64,000 bases of DNA from Rhodococcus opacus B4. GTDB lineage: Bacteria; Actinomycetota; Actinomycetes; Mycobacteriales; Mycobacteriaceae. Below are positions 27,917 to 40,757 of the stretch, piece after piece (the stretch's first letter is position 1; every line of letters begins with the position of its first letter). The stretch covers positions 7,316,001-7,380,000 of the forward strand of contig NC_012522.1 of NCBI RefSeq assembly GCF_000010805.1, read 5' to 3'. The notes below the pieces were generated by a model that had not been told where the DNA came from, searched no databases, and worked only from the letters and a program-made list of their open reading frames with translations. The translations under genes were made by a program, and so were the position numbers.

Positions 27917-28375
27917 GTGAAGTCGCTACTCGTCGTCCACCACACGCCGTCGCCGGTGACCCGTGAGTGCCTCGAAGCAGTACTGACAGGCGCCCGGGAC
28001 CCCGACATCGACGGTGTCGAGGTGAAGTCGATCCCCGCACTCGGCGCGACCGTTCCCGACGTCCTCGAGGCCGACGGGTTCCTGTTCGGGACCTCCGCCA
28101 ACTTCGGCTACATGTCCGGAGCGCTGAAGCACTTCTTCGACACCGTCTACTACCCATGCCTCGACGCGGTCGCCGGGCGCCCCTACGGTCTGTGGGTGCA
28201 CGGCAACAACGACACCGCCGGGGCCGTGAAGTCGGTGCAGAAGATCGTGACCGGGCTGGCGCTCACCCAGGTCGCCGAGATCCTGGAACTGACCGGATCC
28301 CTCGACGCGAGTGCGCGGGAGCGGTTGTACGAACTCGGTGCGACGGTGGCGGTCACGCTGGCCGAGGACGCCTGA
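27917..28375 (+). CDS. Flavodoxin-family/NADPH-dependent reductase-like protein (Rv2771c-like)
   Basis: A 152-residue protein with flavodoxin-like features: VVHHTPSPVTRECLEAVL at the first strand-turn, GFLFGTSANFGYMSGALKHFFDTVYYPC, which is the FMN-binding loop region of WrbA/flavodoxin-type proteins, and GRPYGLWVHGNNDT. It may bind FMN and transfer electrons. Partner unknown. The same gene follows dapB and its neighbour in mycobacteria. GTG start with a TACTCT box seven bases upstream. Confidence 0.75.
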   Translation: MKSLLVVHHTPSPVTRECLEAVLTGARDPDIDGVEVKSIPALGATVPDVLEADGFLFGTSANFGYMSGALKHFFDTVYYPCLDAVAGRPYGLWVHGNNDTAGAVKSVQKIVTGLALTQVAEILELTGSLDASARERLYELGATVAVTLAEDA

Positions 28376-28421
28376 CCACGTCTCCGTCGACTGTGTCGGT
28401 GGGCGATGGCAAGCTTCGGGC

Positions 28422-29654
28422 ATGCGTGAGATGACCGCCGCCGCGGCCCGGAGATCGGCGCTCTGGGCACAGGGTTTCGCCGACCGGAAGCCTGCCGGTA
28501 CACCGACGCGCAGGCACGTCCGCTCGGTCCTGGATCGCGTGCGGTTGTTCCAGATCGACTCGGTGTCGGTGGCCGTGCGGGCCCACTACGTCCCGCTGTT
28601 CAGCCGTCTCGGGGTGTACGACCGCGGGCTGGTCGACTCGGCGGCGTGGTCGCACTCCGCCCGCGCACCCCGCCTGCTGGCGGAGTACTGGGCGCATGAG
28701 GCGGCGTTCATCCCGGTCGAGGACTGGCCCCTGCTGCGCTGGCGGATGCACCGGTACCGGCACGGGCGATGGTCCGGCGAATCCCGGGTACTCGACCGCA
28801 ATCCCACTCTCGCCGCCGACGTGCTCGACGTGATCGGCGCCGTCGGTGCGTGCAGCGCGGGCGAGGTGGAGAAACACCTGGAGGTCGACCGGCCCGACCG
28901 CAAGGGTCCGTGGTGGGATCGCAGCGACACCAAAGTGGTGTGCGAGCAACTGTTCGCGTCGGGCGCGCTGGCGGTCGACAAGCGGGTCGCCTTCACCCGT
29001 CACTACGATCTCACGGAACGGGTGCTGCCGAAAGCGGTCCTCGCCGAGGAGGTTTCGGAGGAGGATGCCGTCCGGGGGCTGGTGCAGCGGTCCGCGCGGG
29101 CCCTCGGTGTGGCCACCGAACCCGATCTGCGCGACTACTACCGGCTGTCGCCGGCGCAGAGCGCGTCGGCCGTCGAGGACCTCGTCGAGGACGGCGTGCT
29201 CGAACGGGTCGACGTCCGGGGCTGGGAGGCACCGGCATTCGTCCACCGCGACGTCCGGGTTCCGCGCAGGGTGGACGGGGCGGCGCTGCTGTGCCCGTTC
29301 GATCCGCTGGTCTTCTGCCGCCCCCGTACCGAGCGGGTATTCGACTTCCGGTACCGCCTCGAGATCTACACCCCCGCGCACAAGCGTGTCCACGGGTACT
29401 ACGTCTTCCCGTTCCTGCTGAACGGTGAACTGGTCGCGAGGGTCGACCTCAAGGCCGACCGCGCGTCGGGAACGCTCGAAGTGCGATCCGCCTTCGTGGA
29501 ACCCGACCGGAGTCCGGGGCACGTGGTGGAGGCGCTGGTTCCGGAACTGCGAAGAATGGCAACGTGGTTGGGCCTGGACGACGTCCGGGTGGACGATCGC
29601 GGCAACCTCGGTGCCCTCCTCGCGGCCGAGGCGTCGCGGCCGCGAGGAGAGTGA
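28422..29654 (+). CDS. YcaQ/AlkX-type winged-helix DNA glycosylase (HTH_42 family)
   Basis: A 410-residue protein of the HTH_42 (formerly DUF1006) family. The catalytic Q-x-D motif is Q44-I-D46 in LFQIDSVSVAVRAHYVPLFS. Three winged-helix modules follow, ending with the typical DPLVFCRPRTERVFDFRYRLE segment. YcaQ removes alkylated bases and unhooks interstrand crosslinks, so a role in repairing crosslinked or alkylated DNA is likely. Start ATG 28422 is preceded by a purine-poor region, so translation may be leaderless. Confidence 0.85.
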   Translation: MREMTAAAARRSALWAQGFADRKPAGTPTRRHVRSVLDRVRLFQIDSVSVAVRAHYVPLFSRLGVYDRGLVDSAAWSHSARAPRLLAEYWAHEAAFIPVEDWPLLRWRMHRYRHGRWSGESRVLDRNPTLAADVLDVIGAVGACSAGEVEKHLEVDRPDRKGPWWDRSDTKVVCEQLFASGALAVDKRVAFTRHYDLTERVLPKAVLAEEVSEEDAVRGLVQRSARALGVATEPDLRDYYRLSPAQSASAVEDLVEDGVLERVDVRGWEAPAFVHRDVRVPRRVDGAALLCPFDPLVFCRPRTERVFDFRYRLEIYTPAHKRVHGYYVFPFLLNGELVARVDLKADRASGTLEVRSAFVEPDRSPGHVVEALVPELRRMATWLGLDDVRVDDRGNLGALLAAEASRPRGE

Positions 29655-29676
29655 GAAGCGCCGGGCTGCCGGCTGC

Positions 29677-30111
29677 CTACAGGCTCTCGACGAACTTCGT
29701 CAGGCCCTTGCTCGCGGTCTCGAGTGCCGTCTTCTGCGCCTTCTTCACGAGGAACCCCGGCAGCGGAATCTTCGGGTCGACCGTCAACTCGAAGGTCACC
29801 TTGGTGCCGGCGCCGGACTCGGTGAGGACGTACGACCCGTCCTGAGCGTTCTGCTGGCCGCTCTCGACGAGGTGCCAGGACACCGTGTTGTCACCCTCGA
29901 ACGTGTAGTCGACGACCTGCTCGTCGCTGATCCCGAGGATGGAGACGCTCATCCGGACTCGGTGGGGGCGGCCGTCGTCGTGCGTGCTCTCGATGGTGAC
30001 CGACTTGTGGGCCGAGGACCACTCGGGCAGGCGATCCACCGCAGCGATCGCGGCCATCACCGTGGCCGGATCGGCCTTGATCTCGAATTCCTTGACGCCG
30101 GAAACGGCCAT
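29677..30111 (-). CDS. SRPBCC-family protein
   Basis: A 144-residue START-like protein starting at ATG 30111 behind GGAGCGAAGAAC. An ATG at 30207 would add an atypical 32 residues. Pattern: FEIKADPATVMAAIAAVDRLPEWS, VSILGISDEQVVDYTF, then TKVTFELTVDPKIPLPGF and the terminal helix KALETASKGLTKFVE. A lipid- or polyketide-binding role is possible. It lies downstream of the HicB-like gene at 30214 on the same strand. Confidence 0.8.
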   Translation of the reverse strand: MAVSGVKEFEIKADPATVMAAIAAVDRLPEWSSAHKSVTIESTHDDGRPHRVRMSVSILGISDEQVVDYTFEGDNTVSWHLVESGQQNAQDGSYVLTESGAGTKVTFELTVDPKIPLPGFLVKKAQKTALETASKGLTKFVESL

Positions 30112-30213
30112 GTTCTTCGCTCCTTCGAGCCCGTGGCGACTCTCACCGTGTGGCTGATGCGACGTAATTACATCACCGCCGCCGACGGGCGCGTGGAGTG
30201 AGTGCACCGGCGC

Positions 30214-30690
30214 TCAGAAATCACCTCTCCCGTTCCGGCGCATCTGATCCTTGAGCGCGCCCTGGACCGCTTGCGACACCCAGGAATTGAGCGACACCCC
30301 ATTCTGGGAGGCGGCCTCCTCGGCCTTCGACTTGATCTGATCCATCAGGCGGAGGGTGACGCGGCTGATGTCACCGGTGACGTCATCGAAGGCGGCGCCG
30401 AGGTCCTCGGCGGTGGCGGCACGTTCCCCCTCCGGCCCGGCCGAGGCGGGAGTGCGGCGCACGTCGACCGCCGCCTCGCTGCCGTCGAGGCGCACGCCGA
30501 CGGTGCGATCGCCGAGTGCGGAAGACACCTCTCCGGCAAAGTCGGTGAGCGCCGACAGCAGGAGCAGGCGGGCGGCGGGTTCGACCGCGGCGGCGAGGGC
30601 CGCAGCGGTCGCGCGGGTCTGCTCGTCGCCGAGTGCGGCTGCCGCGTTCAGGTCGTCTCGCAGCCGGGAGACGTAGATGCCGAGGTCCAT
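30214..30690 (-). CDS. HicB-like ribbon-helix-helix protein
   Basis: A 158-residue protein. The C-terminal part, TLRLMDQIKSKAEEAASQNG followed by VSLNSWVSQAVQGALK, is an Arc/HicB-type ribbon-helix-helix DNA-binding module. The N-terminal 80 residues are alanine-rich and helical, as in the long actinobacterial proteins annotated as HicB-family antitoxins, which usually sit beside a DUF4097 gene. No toxin or DUF4097 gene is adjacent. A perfect palindrome covers its start codon, which suggests autorepression. Confidence 0.75.
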   Translation of the reverse strand: MDLGIYVSRLRDDLNAAAALGDEQTRATAAALAAAVEPAARLLLLSALTDFAGEVSSALGDRTVGVRLDGSEAAVDVRRTPASAGPEGERAATAEDLGAAFDDVTGDISRVTLRLMDQIKSKAEEAASQNGVSLNSWVSQAVQGALKDQMRRNGRGDF

Positions 30691-30720
30691 GACGCCATCA
30701 TGGCGTCAACCGTGACGTCA
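30690..30720. promoter_or_regulatory. Palindromic TGACG cluster overlapping the HicB-like start codon, candidate operator
   Basis: TGACGCCAT-C-ATGGCGTCA at 30690-30708 is a perfect 19-bp palindrome that begins on the last base of the start codon. TGACGTCA, another perfect palindrome, follows at 30713-30720. Repeated TGACG half-sites around a ribbon-helix-helix start are typical of autorepressed operators. Confidence 0.6.
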
Positions 30721-30851
30721 GTCAAGCAGTCGTGACTTCATCGCCCGGGGGCCGGGCCGGGGCACGCCGCGCCAACCGGCGACGCTGCGACTAGGGTCGA
30801 TGCATTCAGGAGGGACTCCCGACCAGGGAGTTCGGTAGGAGGATCAGCGCA

Positions 30852-34526
<3,675 letters not shown>

Positions 34527-34538
34527 TTCTCCGACAGG

Positions 34539-34544
34539 TAGATT
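34539..34544 (+). promoter_or_regulatory. -10 box TAGATT, leaderless start
   Basis: TAGATT ends seven bases before the GTG at 34552, with no Shine-Dalgarno sequence. Confidence 0.5.
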
Positions 34545-34551
34545 CGACCGG

Positions 34552-35175
34552 GTGACCTTCGCCAGAGATGAACGCCTCGCCCTCGTCGACTCGATGGCCG
34601 AATTCGGTCCCGACGCCCCGACCCTCTGCGGGACGTGGACCAACCGGGACCTGGCCGCCCACCTGATCGTGCGCGAACGGCGCCTCGACGCTGCCCCGGG
34701 CATCGTCGTGGGTCTGCTCGCCGGGTACACCGAACGCGTCCAGAGCGAGACGGCGACGCGTCCGTGGAGCCGACTGCTGGACGAGGTCCGGTCGGGTCCG
34801 CCGATGTGGTCGCCGATGTACTGGGTGGACGCGCAGGTGAACCTGGGGGAGATGTTCGTCCACCACGAGGACGTGCGCCGAGCCCACGACGGGTGGGAGC
34901 CGCGCGTCCTGCCGGGCGATCGTCAGGACGCGCTGTGGGGTCTGGCGCGCAAGGTCGGCAAGCTCGGCTACCGGCACGCCCCGGTGACGGTGGTACTCGA
35001 GCGGCCGTCCGGCGAGCAGGCCACCGTCCGCACGGCCGGTGCCGGCCCGGTGATCCTGCGGGGAGAACCGTCGGAACTCGCCCTGCACGCGTTCGGCCGG
35101 AATCAGGTGCGGATCGAGACCGAGGGTGACGCCGCCGACATCGAGGCGGTGACCTCCCTCGACCGAGGGTTCTGA
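34552..35175 (+). CDS. TIGR03085-type metal-binding protein (MDMPI/DinB fold)
   Basis: A 207-residue protein of the actinobacterial TIGR03085 family. The N-terminus [20 protein letters not shown] then [20 protein letters not shown] gives the first metal histidine, and [14 protein letters not shown] supplies a second. It is related to mycothiol-dependent maleylpyruvate isomerase, and its function is unknown. It is placed between rnj and ftsK, with its own TAGATT box. Confidence 0.8.
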   Translation: MTFARDERLALVDSMAEFGPDAPTLCGTWTNRDLAAHLIVRERRLDAAPGIVVGLLAGYTERVQSETATRPWSRLLDEVRSGPPMWSPMYWVDAQVNLGEMFVHHEDVRRAHDGWEPRVLPGDRQDALWGLARKVGKLGYRHAPVTVVLERPSGEQATVRTAGAGPVILRGEPSELALHAFGRNQVRIETEGDAADIEAVTSLDRGF

Positions 35176-35242
35176 CGCCGTTTCGACGTAGCTCGGCCGC
35201 TGTTACGGGTGTTGCGGATGGTCCGGAAGGTGCCGTAGCGAC

Positions 35243-35248
35243 TAATCT
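35243..35248 (+). promoter_or_regulatory. -10 box TAATCT, leaderless start of ftsK
   Basis: TAATCT ends seven bases before the ATG at 35256. Confidence 0.5.
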
Positions 35249-35255
35249 GAGAGCC

Positions 35256-37859
35256 ATGGCAGGTAAGGCGAGCGCCCGCGGTTCGAGCACGACGTCCACG
35301 GCGAGAACGGGCGTGCGAGGCGGCGCGAGCTCGTCCAAGCCCAGGTCCCGCACCACCCGGACCGAGAGCACTCCGCGTAAGTCCACCTCGCCGCGTGGCG
35401 GCGGCGCGCGGCGTCCCGCCGCGAAGAAGGCGTCCGCGTCCAGTCCCCTGAAGTCGGTGGGCCGGGGCATCGGCGCCGGCTGGTCGCTCGCGGCGAAGGG
35501 CGTCGGGGCCACCACCCGCACCGTCGGCAAGGCAGCCGAGATCGAACAGGGCCACCGTCGCGACGGCATCGCCCTCGGGCTGATCGCGATCAGCGTCGTC
35601 GTCGCCAGCCGAATCTGGTTCTCCGCGGGCGGTCCGGTGGGCGAGTGGATCGAGACCGGCGTCCGCGCCGTGTTCGGCGGGGCGTCCGCCGTCCTGCCCC
35701 TGATCGGTGTCGCCGTCGCGGTGATCCTGATGCGGACCGAACCGAAACCCGAGATCCGGCCCAGGCTGGTGCTGGGGTCGCTGCTCGTCGGTCTGCCGAC
35801 TCTGGGACTGTGGCACCTCGCGACCGGCTCGCCCACCGACGCCGACGGCAGGGCCCACGGCGCCGGTTTCGTCGGGTACGCGGCAGGCGGTCCGTTGACC
35901 GACGGCCTCACCGTGTGGCTGGCCGCGCCGCTGCTGCTGATGGCGGCACTGTTCGGAATCCTGCTCCTCACCGGGACCACGATCCGCGAGGTGCCCGGCA
36001 AGCTGCAGTCGTACTTCGGAACGTCGTTCGGCCGCGACCACTACGCCGACTACGACAGCGAGTACTACGAGGAAGGCGAATACGACCCCACCCTGTTCGA
36101 CGCCGACGGCTATCCCGTCGACGACTACAAGACCGGGGTCCGGGGCGCCCCGGCCGACAACTACCCCACCGACGAGTACGACGTCGGCGACACCGCGAAG
36201 ACGGAAGTCCTCGGGCTGTGGGAGCCCGAGCCTGCCCCGGAACCCGTGCCGGCGCCGAAACCGGCGCGTGCCAAGGCCAAGCCCGTCGTCGCCCCGAAGC
36301 CGGCACCCGAACCGGAACCGCTGCCCGACGTCGACAAGTTCGTCACCGACCGGGTGGTCGAGGGCGACTACACGCTGCCGCCCACGTCCCTGCTCTTCGA
36401 AGGCGACCCGCCGAAGACGCGCAGTTCCGCCAACGACGCGATGATCGAGGCCATCACCGAGGTCCTCGAACAATTCAAGATCGATGCCGCCGTCACCGGT
36501 TTCACCCGCGGCCCCACCGTCACCCGCTACGAGGTGGAACTCGGCCCGGGTGTGAAGGTCGAGAAGATCACCGCGCTCGCCCGCAACATCGCGTACGCCG
36601 TCGCCACCGACAACGTGCGCCTGCTCGCGCCGATCCCGGGCAAGTCCGCCGTCGGTATCGAGGTCCCCAACTCCGACCGCGAGATGGTGCGCCTCGCCGA
36701 CGTGCTCACCGCCCCGAGCACCCGCAAGGACCACCACCCGCTCGTGATCGGTCTCGGCAAGGACATCGAGGGCAACTTCGTCAGCGCGAACCTCGCGAAG
36801 ATGCCCCACCTGCTCGTGGCCGGTTCCACCGGCTCCGGTAAGTCGAGCTTCGTGAACTCGATGCTGGTGTCGCTGCTGTCCCGCGCGACACCCGACGAAG
36901 TGCGGATGATCCTCATCGACCCCAAGATGGTGGAGTTGACACCCTACGAGGGCATTCCGCATCTCATCACGCCCATCATCACCCAGCCGAAGAAGGCGGC
37001 GGCCGCGCTGGCCTGGCTGGTGGAGGAGATGGAGCAGCGCTACCAGGACATGCAGGCCAACCGCGTGCGCCACATCGACGACTTCAACGCCAAGGTGAAG
37101 TCCGGTGAGATCACGGCGCCGCTCGGCAGCGAACGGGTCTACCGGCCGTATCCGTACATCCTCGCCATCGTCGACGAGCTCGCGGACCTCATGATGACCG
37201 CGCCGCGCGACGTCGAGGACGCGATCGTCCGCATCACCCAGAAGGCGCGCGCCGCCGGCATCCACCTCGTCCTGGCCACGCAGAGGCCCTCGGTGGACGT
37301 CGTGACGGGTCTGATCAAGACCAACGTGCCGTCCCGGCTGGCCTTCGCGACGTCGTCGCTGACCGACTCCCGGGTCATCCTGGACCAGCCCGGCGCCGAG
37401 AAGCTGATCGGTATGGGCGACGGGCTGTTCCTGCCGATGGGCGCGGGCAAGCCGACCCGCCTGCAGGGCGCGTTCATCACCGACGAGGAGATCTCCGCGG
37501 TCGTCGATTTCACCAAGAACCAGGCGGAACCGGAGTACACCGACGGCGTCACCGCCGCGAAGGTCGGGGAGAAGAAGGACGTCGATCCCGATATCGGCGA
37601 CGACATGGACGTGCTGCTGCAGGCGGTGGAACTCGTCGTCTCCAGCCAGTTCGGGTCGACGTCGATGCTGCAGCGGAAGCTGCGGGTCGGATTCGCGAAG
37701 GCGGGCCGCCTGATGGACCTGATGGAGACCAGGGGAGTGGTGGGACCCAGCGAGGGCTCGAAGGCCCGTGAGGTCCTCATCAAGCCCGAGGAACTCGACG
37801 GTCTGCTGTGGTCGATCCGCGGCGGCGACCCGAGTGAGGCGCCGCCCGACCAGGAGTGA
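35256..37859 (+). CDS. ftsK: DNA translocase FtsK
   Basis: An 867-residue protein. A basic Ser/Thr/Arg N-terminus is followed by about four transmembrane segments (residues 105-240), an acidic linker rich in Y, D and E, then a proline/alanine-rich stretch, the motor domain with Walker A GSTGSGKS at 523-530 and Walker [14 protein letters not shown], and a C-terminal winged-helix gamma domain ([20 protein letters not shown]) that reads KOPS sites. FtsK pumps chromosome ends through the septum and activates XerCD. Same position as Rv2748c. Confidence 0.95.
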   Translation: MAGKASARGSSTTSTARTGVRGGASSSKPRSRTTRTESTPRKSTSPRGGGARRPAAKKASASSPLKSVGRGIGAGWSLAAKGVGATTRTVGKAAEIEQGHRRDGIALGLIAISVVVASRIWFSAGGPVGEWIETGVRAVFGGASAVLPLIGVAVAVILMRTEPKPEIRPRLVLGSLLVGLPTLGLWHLATGSPTDADGRAHGAGFVGYAAGGPLTDGLTVWLAAPLLLMAALFGILLLTGTTIREVPGKLQSYFGTSFGRDHYADYDSEYYEEGEYDPTLFDADGYPVDDYKTGVRGAPADNYPTDEYDVGDTAKTEVLGLWEPEPAPEPVPAPKPARAKAKPVVAPKPAPEPEPLPDVDKFVTDRVVEGDYTLPPTSLLFEGDPPKTRSSANDAMIEAITEVLEQFKIDAAVTGFTRGPTVTRYEVELGPGVKVEKITALARNIAYAVATDNVRLLAPIPGKSAVGIEVPNSDREMVRLADVLTAPSTRKDHHPLVIGLGKDIEGNFVSANLAKMPHLLVAGSTGSGKSSFVNSMLVSLLSRATPDEVRMILIDPKMVELTPYEGIPHLITPIITQPKKAAAALAWLVEEMEQRYQDMQANRVRHIDDFNAKVKSGEITAPLGSERVYRPYPYILAIVDELADLMMTAPRDVEDAIVRITQKARAAGIHLVLATQRPSVDVVTGLIKTNVPSRLAFATSSLTDSRVILDQPGAEKLIGMGDGLFLPMGAGKPTRLQGAFITDEEISAVVDFTKNQAEPEYTDGVTAAKVGEKKDVDPDIGDDMDVLLQAVELVVSSQFGSTSMLQRKLRVGFAKAGRLMDLMETRGVVGPSEGSKAREVLIKPEELDGLLWSIRGGDPSEAPPDQE

Positions 37860-37920
37860 CACCCGGTGCGCGTGTCCGAAATGTACGGTTCCCGCGCACT
37901 GTGGTTGAATGGTCACCGAA

Positions 37921-38037
37921 TTGGAGGGGAGTATCCCCACCTCTGTGACAGCATCGTCAACACGATCGGCACCATTGCCGATCCGGGGCTGTCAGTCGCT
38001 CGGACAGTGGTTCCGGTGCGGCGGGAGAGACCTCCGG
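37921..38037 (+). promoter_or_regulatory. yybP-ykoY manganese riboswitch upstream of terC
   Basis: The conserved GGGGAGTA core at 37926-37933, the CATCGTCAACACG and CCGGGGCTGTCAG elements, and the GAGAGACCTCC 3' side match the actinobacterial yybP-ykoY element. P1 pairs TTGGAGG (37921-37927) with CCTCCGG (38031-38037), five Watson-Crick and two G-U pairs. TerC-family genes are known targets of this Mn2+ riboswitch. Recognised from memory of the consensus, not by a covariance search. Confidence 0.85.
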
Positions 38038-38062
38038 TACCCGCTAGGTCTACCGGAGGTCT
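38028..38062 (+). promoter_or_regulatory. Expression-platform hairpin that sequesters the terC ribosome binding site
   Basis: AGACCTCCGG (38028-38037) and CCGGAGGTCT (38053-38062) are perfect 10-base complements, and the second arm contains the terC Shine-Dalgarno GGAGG (38055-38059). The first arm also forms the 3' strand of riboswitch helix P1, so the two structures exclude each other: Mn2+-bound P1 would free the Shine-Dalgarno. Confidence 0.75.
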
Positions 38063-38068
38063 GTGTAA

Positions 38069-39052
38069 ATGCATGTGTCACCGCTGGTCTGGGTCATCAC
38101 CTGTGTGGTGATTCTCGGACTGTTCGTGTTCGACTTCTTCGCCCACGTGCGCACCCCGCACGCCCCCACGTTCCGTGAGTCGGCGTTCTGGTCGTCGGTC
38201 TATATCGGCCTCGCCATCCTCTTCGGCCTGATCGTCATGTGGCTGTGGGGAAGTCAGTACGGCGGCGAGTATTTCGCCGGTTACGTCACCGAGAAGGCGT
38301 TGTCGGTCGACAACCTCTTCGTGTTCGTCATCATCATGGGTACGTTCGCGGTGCCACGGGAGTACCAGCAGAAGGTGCTGCTGATCGGCATCGTGATGGC
38401 GCTGGTGATGCGCGGAATCTTCATCGGCGTCGGCGCCGCGGCGATCAACGCGTACAGCTGGGTGTTCTACCTGTTCGGCGCGTTCCTCATCTACACCGCG
38501 TACACGCTGGTGCGTGATCACGGGCACGAGAAGGAGGTGGAGGAGGAACGCGACAGCAAGATCGTCGCCATCGCGAAGAAGATCCTCCCCACCACGGACA
38601 CCTACGACGGCGACAAGCTCGTCACGCGGATCAACGGCAAGCGCGTCGTGACGCCGCTGCTGCTTGCGCTGGTCGCCATCGGGTTCACCGACGTGCTGTT
38701 CGCGCTCGACTCGATCCCCGCGATCTACGGGCTCACCCAGGAGCCGTACCTGGTGTTCACGGCCAACGCGTTCGCGCTGATGGGGCTGCGTCAGCTGTAC
38801 TTCCTGATCGGCGGGCTGCTGGATCGCCTGGTGTACCTGTCGTACGGCCTGTCGATCATCCTGGCGTTCATCGGCGTCAAGCTGGTTCTGCACGCTCTGC
38901 ACGAGAACACGCTGGGCTTCGTCAACGGCGGGGAGCACGTGGCCGTGCCGGAGGTGTCGACGGTGTTCTCGCTGGCCGTCATCATCGGTGTGCTGGCAGT
39001 GACGACCGTCGCCAGCCTCCTCAAGACGCGGAACACGACGCCGGCGCAGTAA
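38069..39052 (+). CDS. TerC-family membrane protein (probable manganese exporter)
   Basis: A 327-residue protein with about seven to nine hydrophobic segments. TerC signatures include EYFAGYVTEKALSVDNLFVF with the conserved acidic pair and GFTDVLFALDSIPAIYGLT in the second half. TerC proteins export Mn2+ or load manganese onto secreted proteins, and the upstream manganese riboswitch supports this. Start ATG 38069 is nine bases after GGAGG. Convergent with yciI. Confidence 0.9.
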   Translation: MHVSPLVWVITCVVILGLFVFDFFAHVRTPHAPTFRESAFWSSVYIGLAILFGLIVMWLWGSQYGGEYFAGYVTEKALSVDNLFVFVIIMGTFAVPREYQQKVLLIGIVMALVMRGIFIGVGAAAINAYSWVFYLFGAFLIYTAYTLVRDHGHEKEVEEERDSKIVAIAKKILPTTDTYDGDKLVTRINGKRVVTPLLLALVAIGFTDVLFALDSIPAIYGLTQEPYLVFTANAFALMGLRQLYFLIGGLLDRLVYLSYGLSIILAFIGVKLVLHALHENTLGFVNGGEHVAVPEVSTVFSLAVIIGVLAVTTVASLLKTRNTTPAQ

Positions 39053-39077
39053 CTCCGCCGGGCGTCGTGCCCCAGGG

Positions 39078-39121
39078 TCCGGTACTCGGCGGTTCAGGAG
39101 CTGAATTCGCCGAGTACCGGA
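39078..39121. terminator. Bidirectional hairpin terminator between terC and the YciI gene
   Basis: TCCGGTACTCGGCG and CGCCGAGTACCGGA form a perfect 14-bp stem with a 16-base loop. It sits after the terC stop and overlaps the last codons of the convergent YciI gene (stop at 39094). There is no U-tract, as is usual in actinobacteria. Confidence 0.6.
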
Positions 39122-39378
39122 ACCCATTCGACGATCCGGGTGGCCGTCACCAGGCCGTTGCGGGCGAACGGGTCGTGGGTGAAGAGCTGTTCCACGGTCT
39201 CCGCGTCGGCGGCGTCGACGAGGATGAACGCGCCGCTTCCGTCCGCGAACGGGCCGGACGAGACGACGGTCTTCTGCTCGGCCAGTTCACCGAGCCACGC
39301 CCGGTGGGCGGGGCGATGCTCGTCGCGTCCGGCGACGGTATCGGCCGAATACGTGTACTCCACTACGAACAGGGGCAT
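39094..39378 (-). CDS. YciI-family protein
   Basis: A 94-residue protein starting MPLFVVEYTYSADTVAGRDE at ATG 39378 behind GAGAGCGAGAAA. An ATG at 39405 would only add an atypical tail. The ferredoxin-like YciI fold is seen in HRPAHRAWLGELAEQKTVVS with its conserved histidine and DADAETVEQLFTHDPFARNG-like region. YciI proteins are small dehalogenase/muconolactone-isomerase-like enzymes with unknown substrates. The 3' end lies inside a terminator hairpin. Confidence 0.82.
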   Translation of the reverse strand: MPLFVVEYTYSADTVAGRDEHRPAHRAWLGELAEQKTVVSSGPFADGSGAFILVDAADAETVEQLFTHDPFARNGLVTATRIVEWVPVLGEFSS

Positions 39379-39452
39379 TTTCTCGCTCTCTCGGGACGGG
39401 TTCATCGAACAAAGACGGGATCAGGGCCCATCAGTCTCACGCACTGGGATTT

Positions 39453-39977
39453 TCAGAGGGTGAGAAGCATTCGGGTGTTGCCGAGGGTGTTCGGCTTGAC
39501 GTAGCTCAGGTCGAGGAATTCGGCGACACCGGTGTCGTACGAACGGCACATCTCCGCATACACCTCGGCGGTCACGGGTGTGCCGTCGATCTCGACGAAA
39601 CCGTGCTTGCCGAAGAAGTCGACCTCGAACGTGAGGACGAACAGGCGCTCGAGTTCGAGTTCCCGCGCGACCTCGATCAACTTGGCCACCACGTGATGGC
39701 CCGCACCCTGGCCCTTGGCCGACGGGTCGACCGCGATCGTGCGCACCTCGCCCAGGTCCGCCCACAGCACGTGCATTGCGCCACAACCGATCACGTTGCC
39801 GTCGCGTTCGGCCACCCAGAACTCCTGGACGGATTCGTACAGGGTCACGAGGTTCTTCTCGAGCAGGATCTTGCCGGAGTAGATGTCGATCAGGCGCTTG
39901 ATCTCGGGAACGTCGGAGGTTCGTGCTCGCCGCACGATCAGCTGATTGTCGGCGGTGTCCGGCGTCCGAGAAGTCAT
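39453..39977 (-). CDS. argA: Amino-acid N-acetyltransferase (L-glutamate N-acetyltransferase, Rv2747-like)
   Basis: A 174-residue GNAT enzyme. LIVRRARTSDVPEIKRLIDI at the N-terminus, then LGEVRTIAVDPSAKGQGAGHH for the acetyl-CoA loop and ERLFVLTFEVDFFGKHGF. In M. tuberculosis the equivalent gene next to pgsA3 acetylates glutamate, and glutamine, as the first step of arginine synthesis. Start ATG 39977 is seven bases after TAATGT on the minus strand. Confidence 0.86.
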   Translation of the reverse strand: MTSRTPDTADNQLIVRRARTSDVPEIKRLIDIYSGKILLEKNLVTLYESVQEFWVAERDGNVIGCGAMHVLWADLGEVRTIAVDPSAKGQGAGHHVVAKLIEVARELELERLFVLTFEVDFFGKHGFVEIDGTPVTAEVYAEMCRSYDTGVAEFLDLSYVKPNTLGNTRMLLTL

Positions 39978-39984
39978 GTCGTGA

Positions 39985-39990
39985 ACATTA
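39985..39990 (-). promoter_or_regulatory. -10 box TAATGT, leaderless start of argA
   Basis: On the minus strand TAATGT ends seven bases before the ATG at 39977. Confidence 0.5.
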
Positions 39991-40094
39991 GCCAACGGCC
40001 GTACCGATATTCTTAGGCACGTGCCGGTACGACCTACGATTCCCTCCCACTCCCCACCGCGTCCCGGGGTGCAGTTCGACGCTGCGGTGCTCCG

Positions 40095-40757
40095 ATGAGC
40101 GCGCAGCGCGAGGATTGGACGGCGGCCGACAACCCGGCGGCCCCGGATCCGTCGGTCGAGCCGGCGAGTGAGACGGCCGTACCACTGCTGAACATCGCGA
40201 ACATCCTGACGATCCTCCGGATCCTGCTGGTCCCCGTCTTCCTCGTCGTGCTGTTCGTCGGCGACGGACACTCGACGACCTGGCGCCTGATCGCCACCGG
40301 CGTGTTCGCCGTCGCCGCCATCACCGACCGCATCGACGGTCAACTCGCCCGCAAGTACGGCCTCGTCACCGATTTCGGCAAGCTCGCCGACCCCATCGCC
40401 GACAAGGCGCTGATCGGTGCCGCCCTCGTGGGTCTGTCGATTCTCGGCGACCTGCCCTGGTGGGTGACCGCGGTGATCGCGGCGCGGGAACTGGGCATCA
40501 CCCTGCTCCGGTTCGCGGTCCTGCGACACGCCGTCATTCCCGCGGGCCGGGGCGGCAAGCTCAAGACTCTCGTCCAGACGATCGCGATCGGGTTCTACCT
40601 GCTGCCGCTGCCGGACGGATTCGACATCCTCGGATGGGTCCTGATGGGTGCGGCCGTGCTGCTGACCGTGGTGACCGGACTGGACTACGTCGTGCAGGCC
40701 GTCCGCCTGCGGGCCGGGGTGCACAAGGTCGAGGCGAACGCGAGCACCGGGGCGTGA
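40095..40757 (+). CDS. pgsA: CDP-alcohol phosphatidyltransferase (phosphatidylglycerophosphate synthase)
   Basis: A 220-residue membrane enzyme. The CDP-OH motif is complete: D78-R-I-D81-G-x-x-A-R, then G95, D99 and D103. It makes phosphatidylglycerophosphate from CDP-diacylglycerol and glycerol-3-phosphate, with about five transmembrane segments after a 30-residue polar tail. The order argA - pgsA - cinA - clgR matches M. tuberculosis, where it is pgsA3. It overlaps cinA by four bases (GTGA). Confidence 0.9.
   Translation: MSAQREDWTAADNPAAPDPSVEPASETAVPLLNIANILTILRILLVPVFLVVLFVGDGHSTTWRLIATGVFAVAAITDRIDGQLARKYGLVTDFGKLADPIADKALIGAALVGLSILGDLPWWVTAVIAARELGITLLRFAVLRHAVIPAGRGGKLKTLVQTIAIGFYLLPLPDGFDILGWVLMGAAVLLTVVTGLDYVVQAVRLRAGVHKVEANASTGA

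Noticed and set aside
35103-37940. A 945-codon open frame antisense to ftsK
   Set aside because: Composition is dominated by Gly, Arg, Val, His and Asp, with no family motif, as expected from GC-rich codon third positions on the opposite strand. ftsK is unquestionable.
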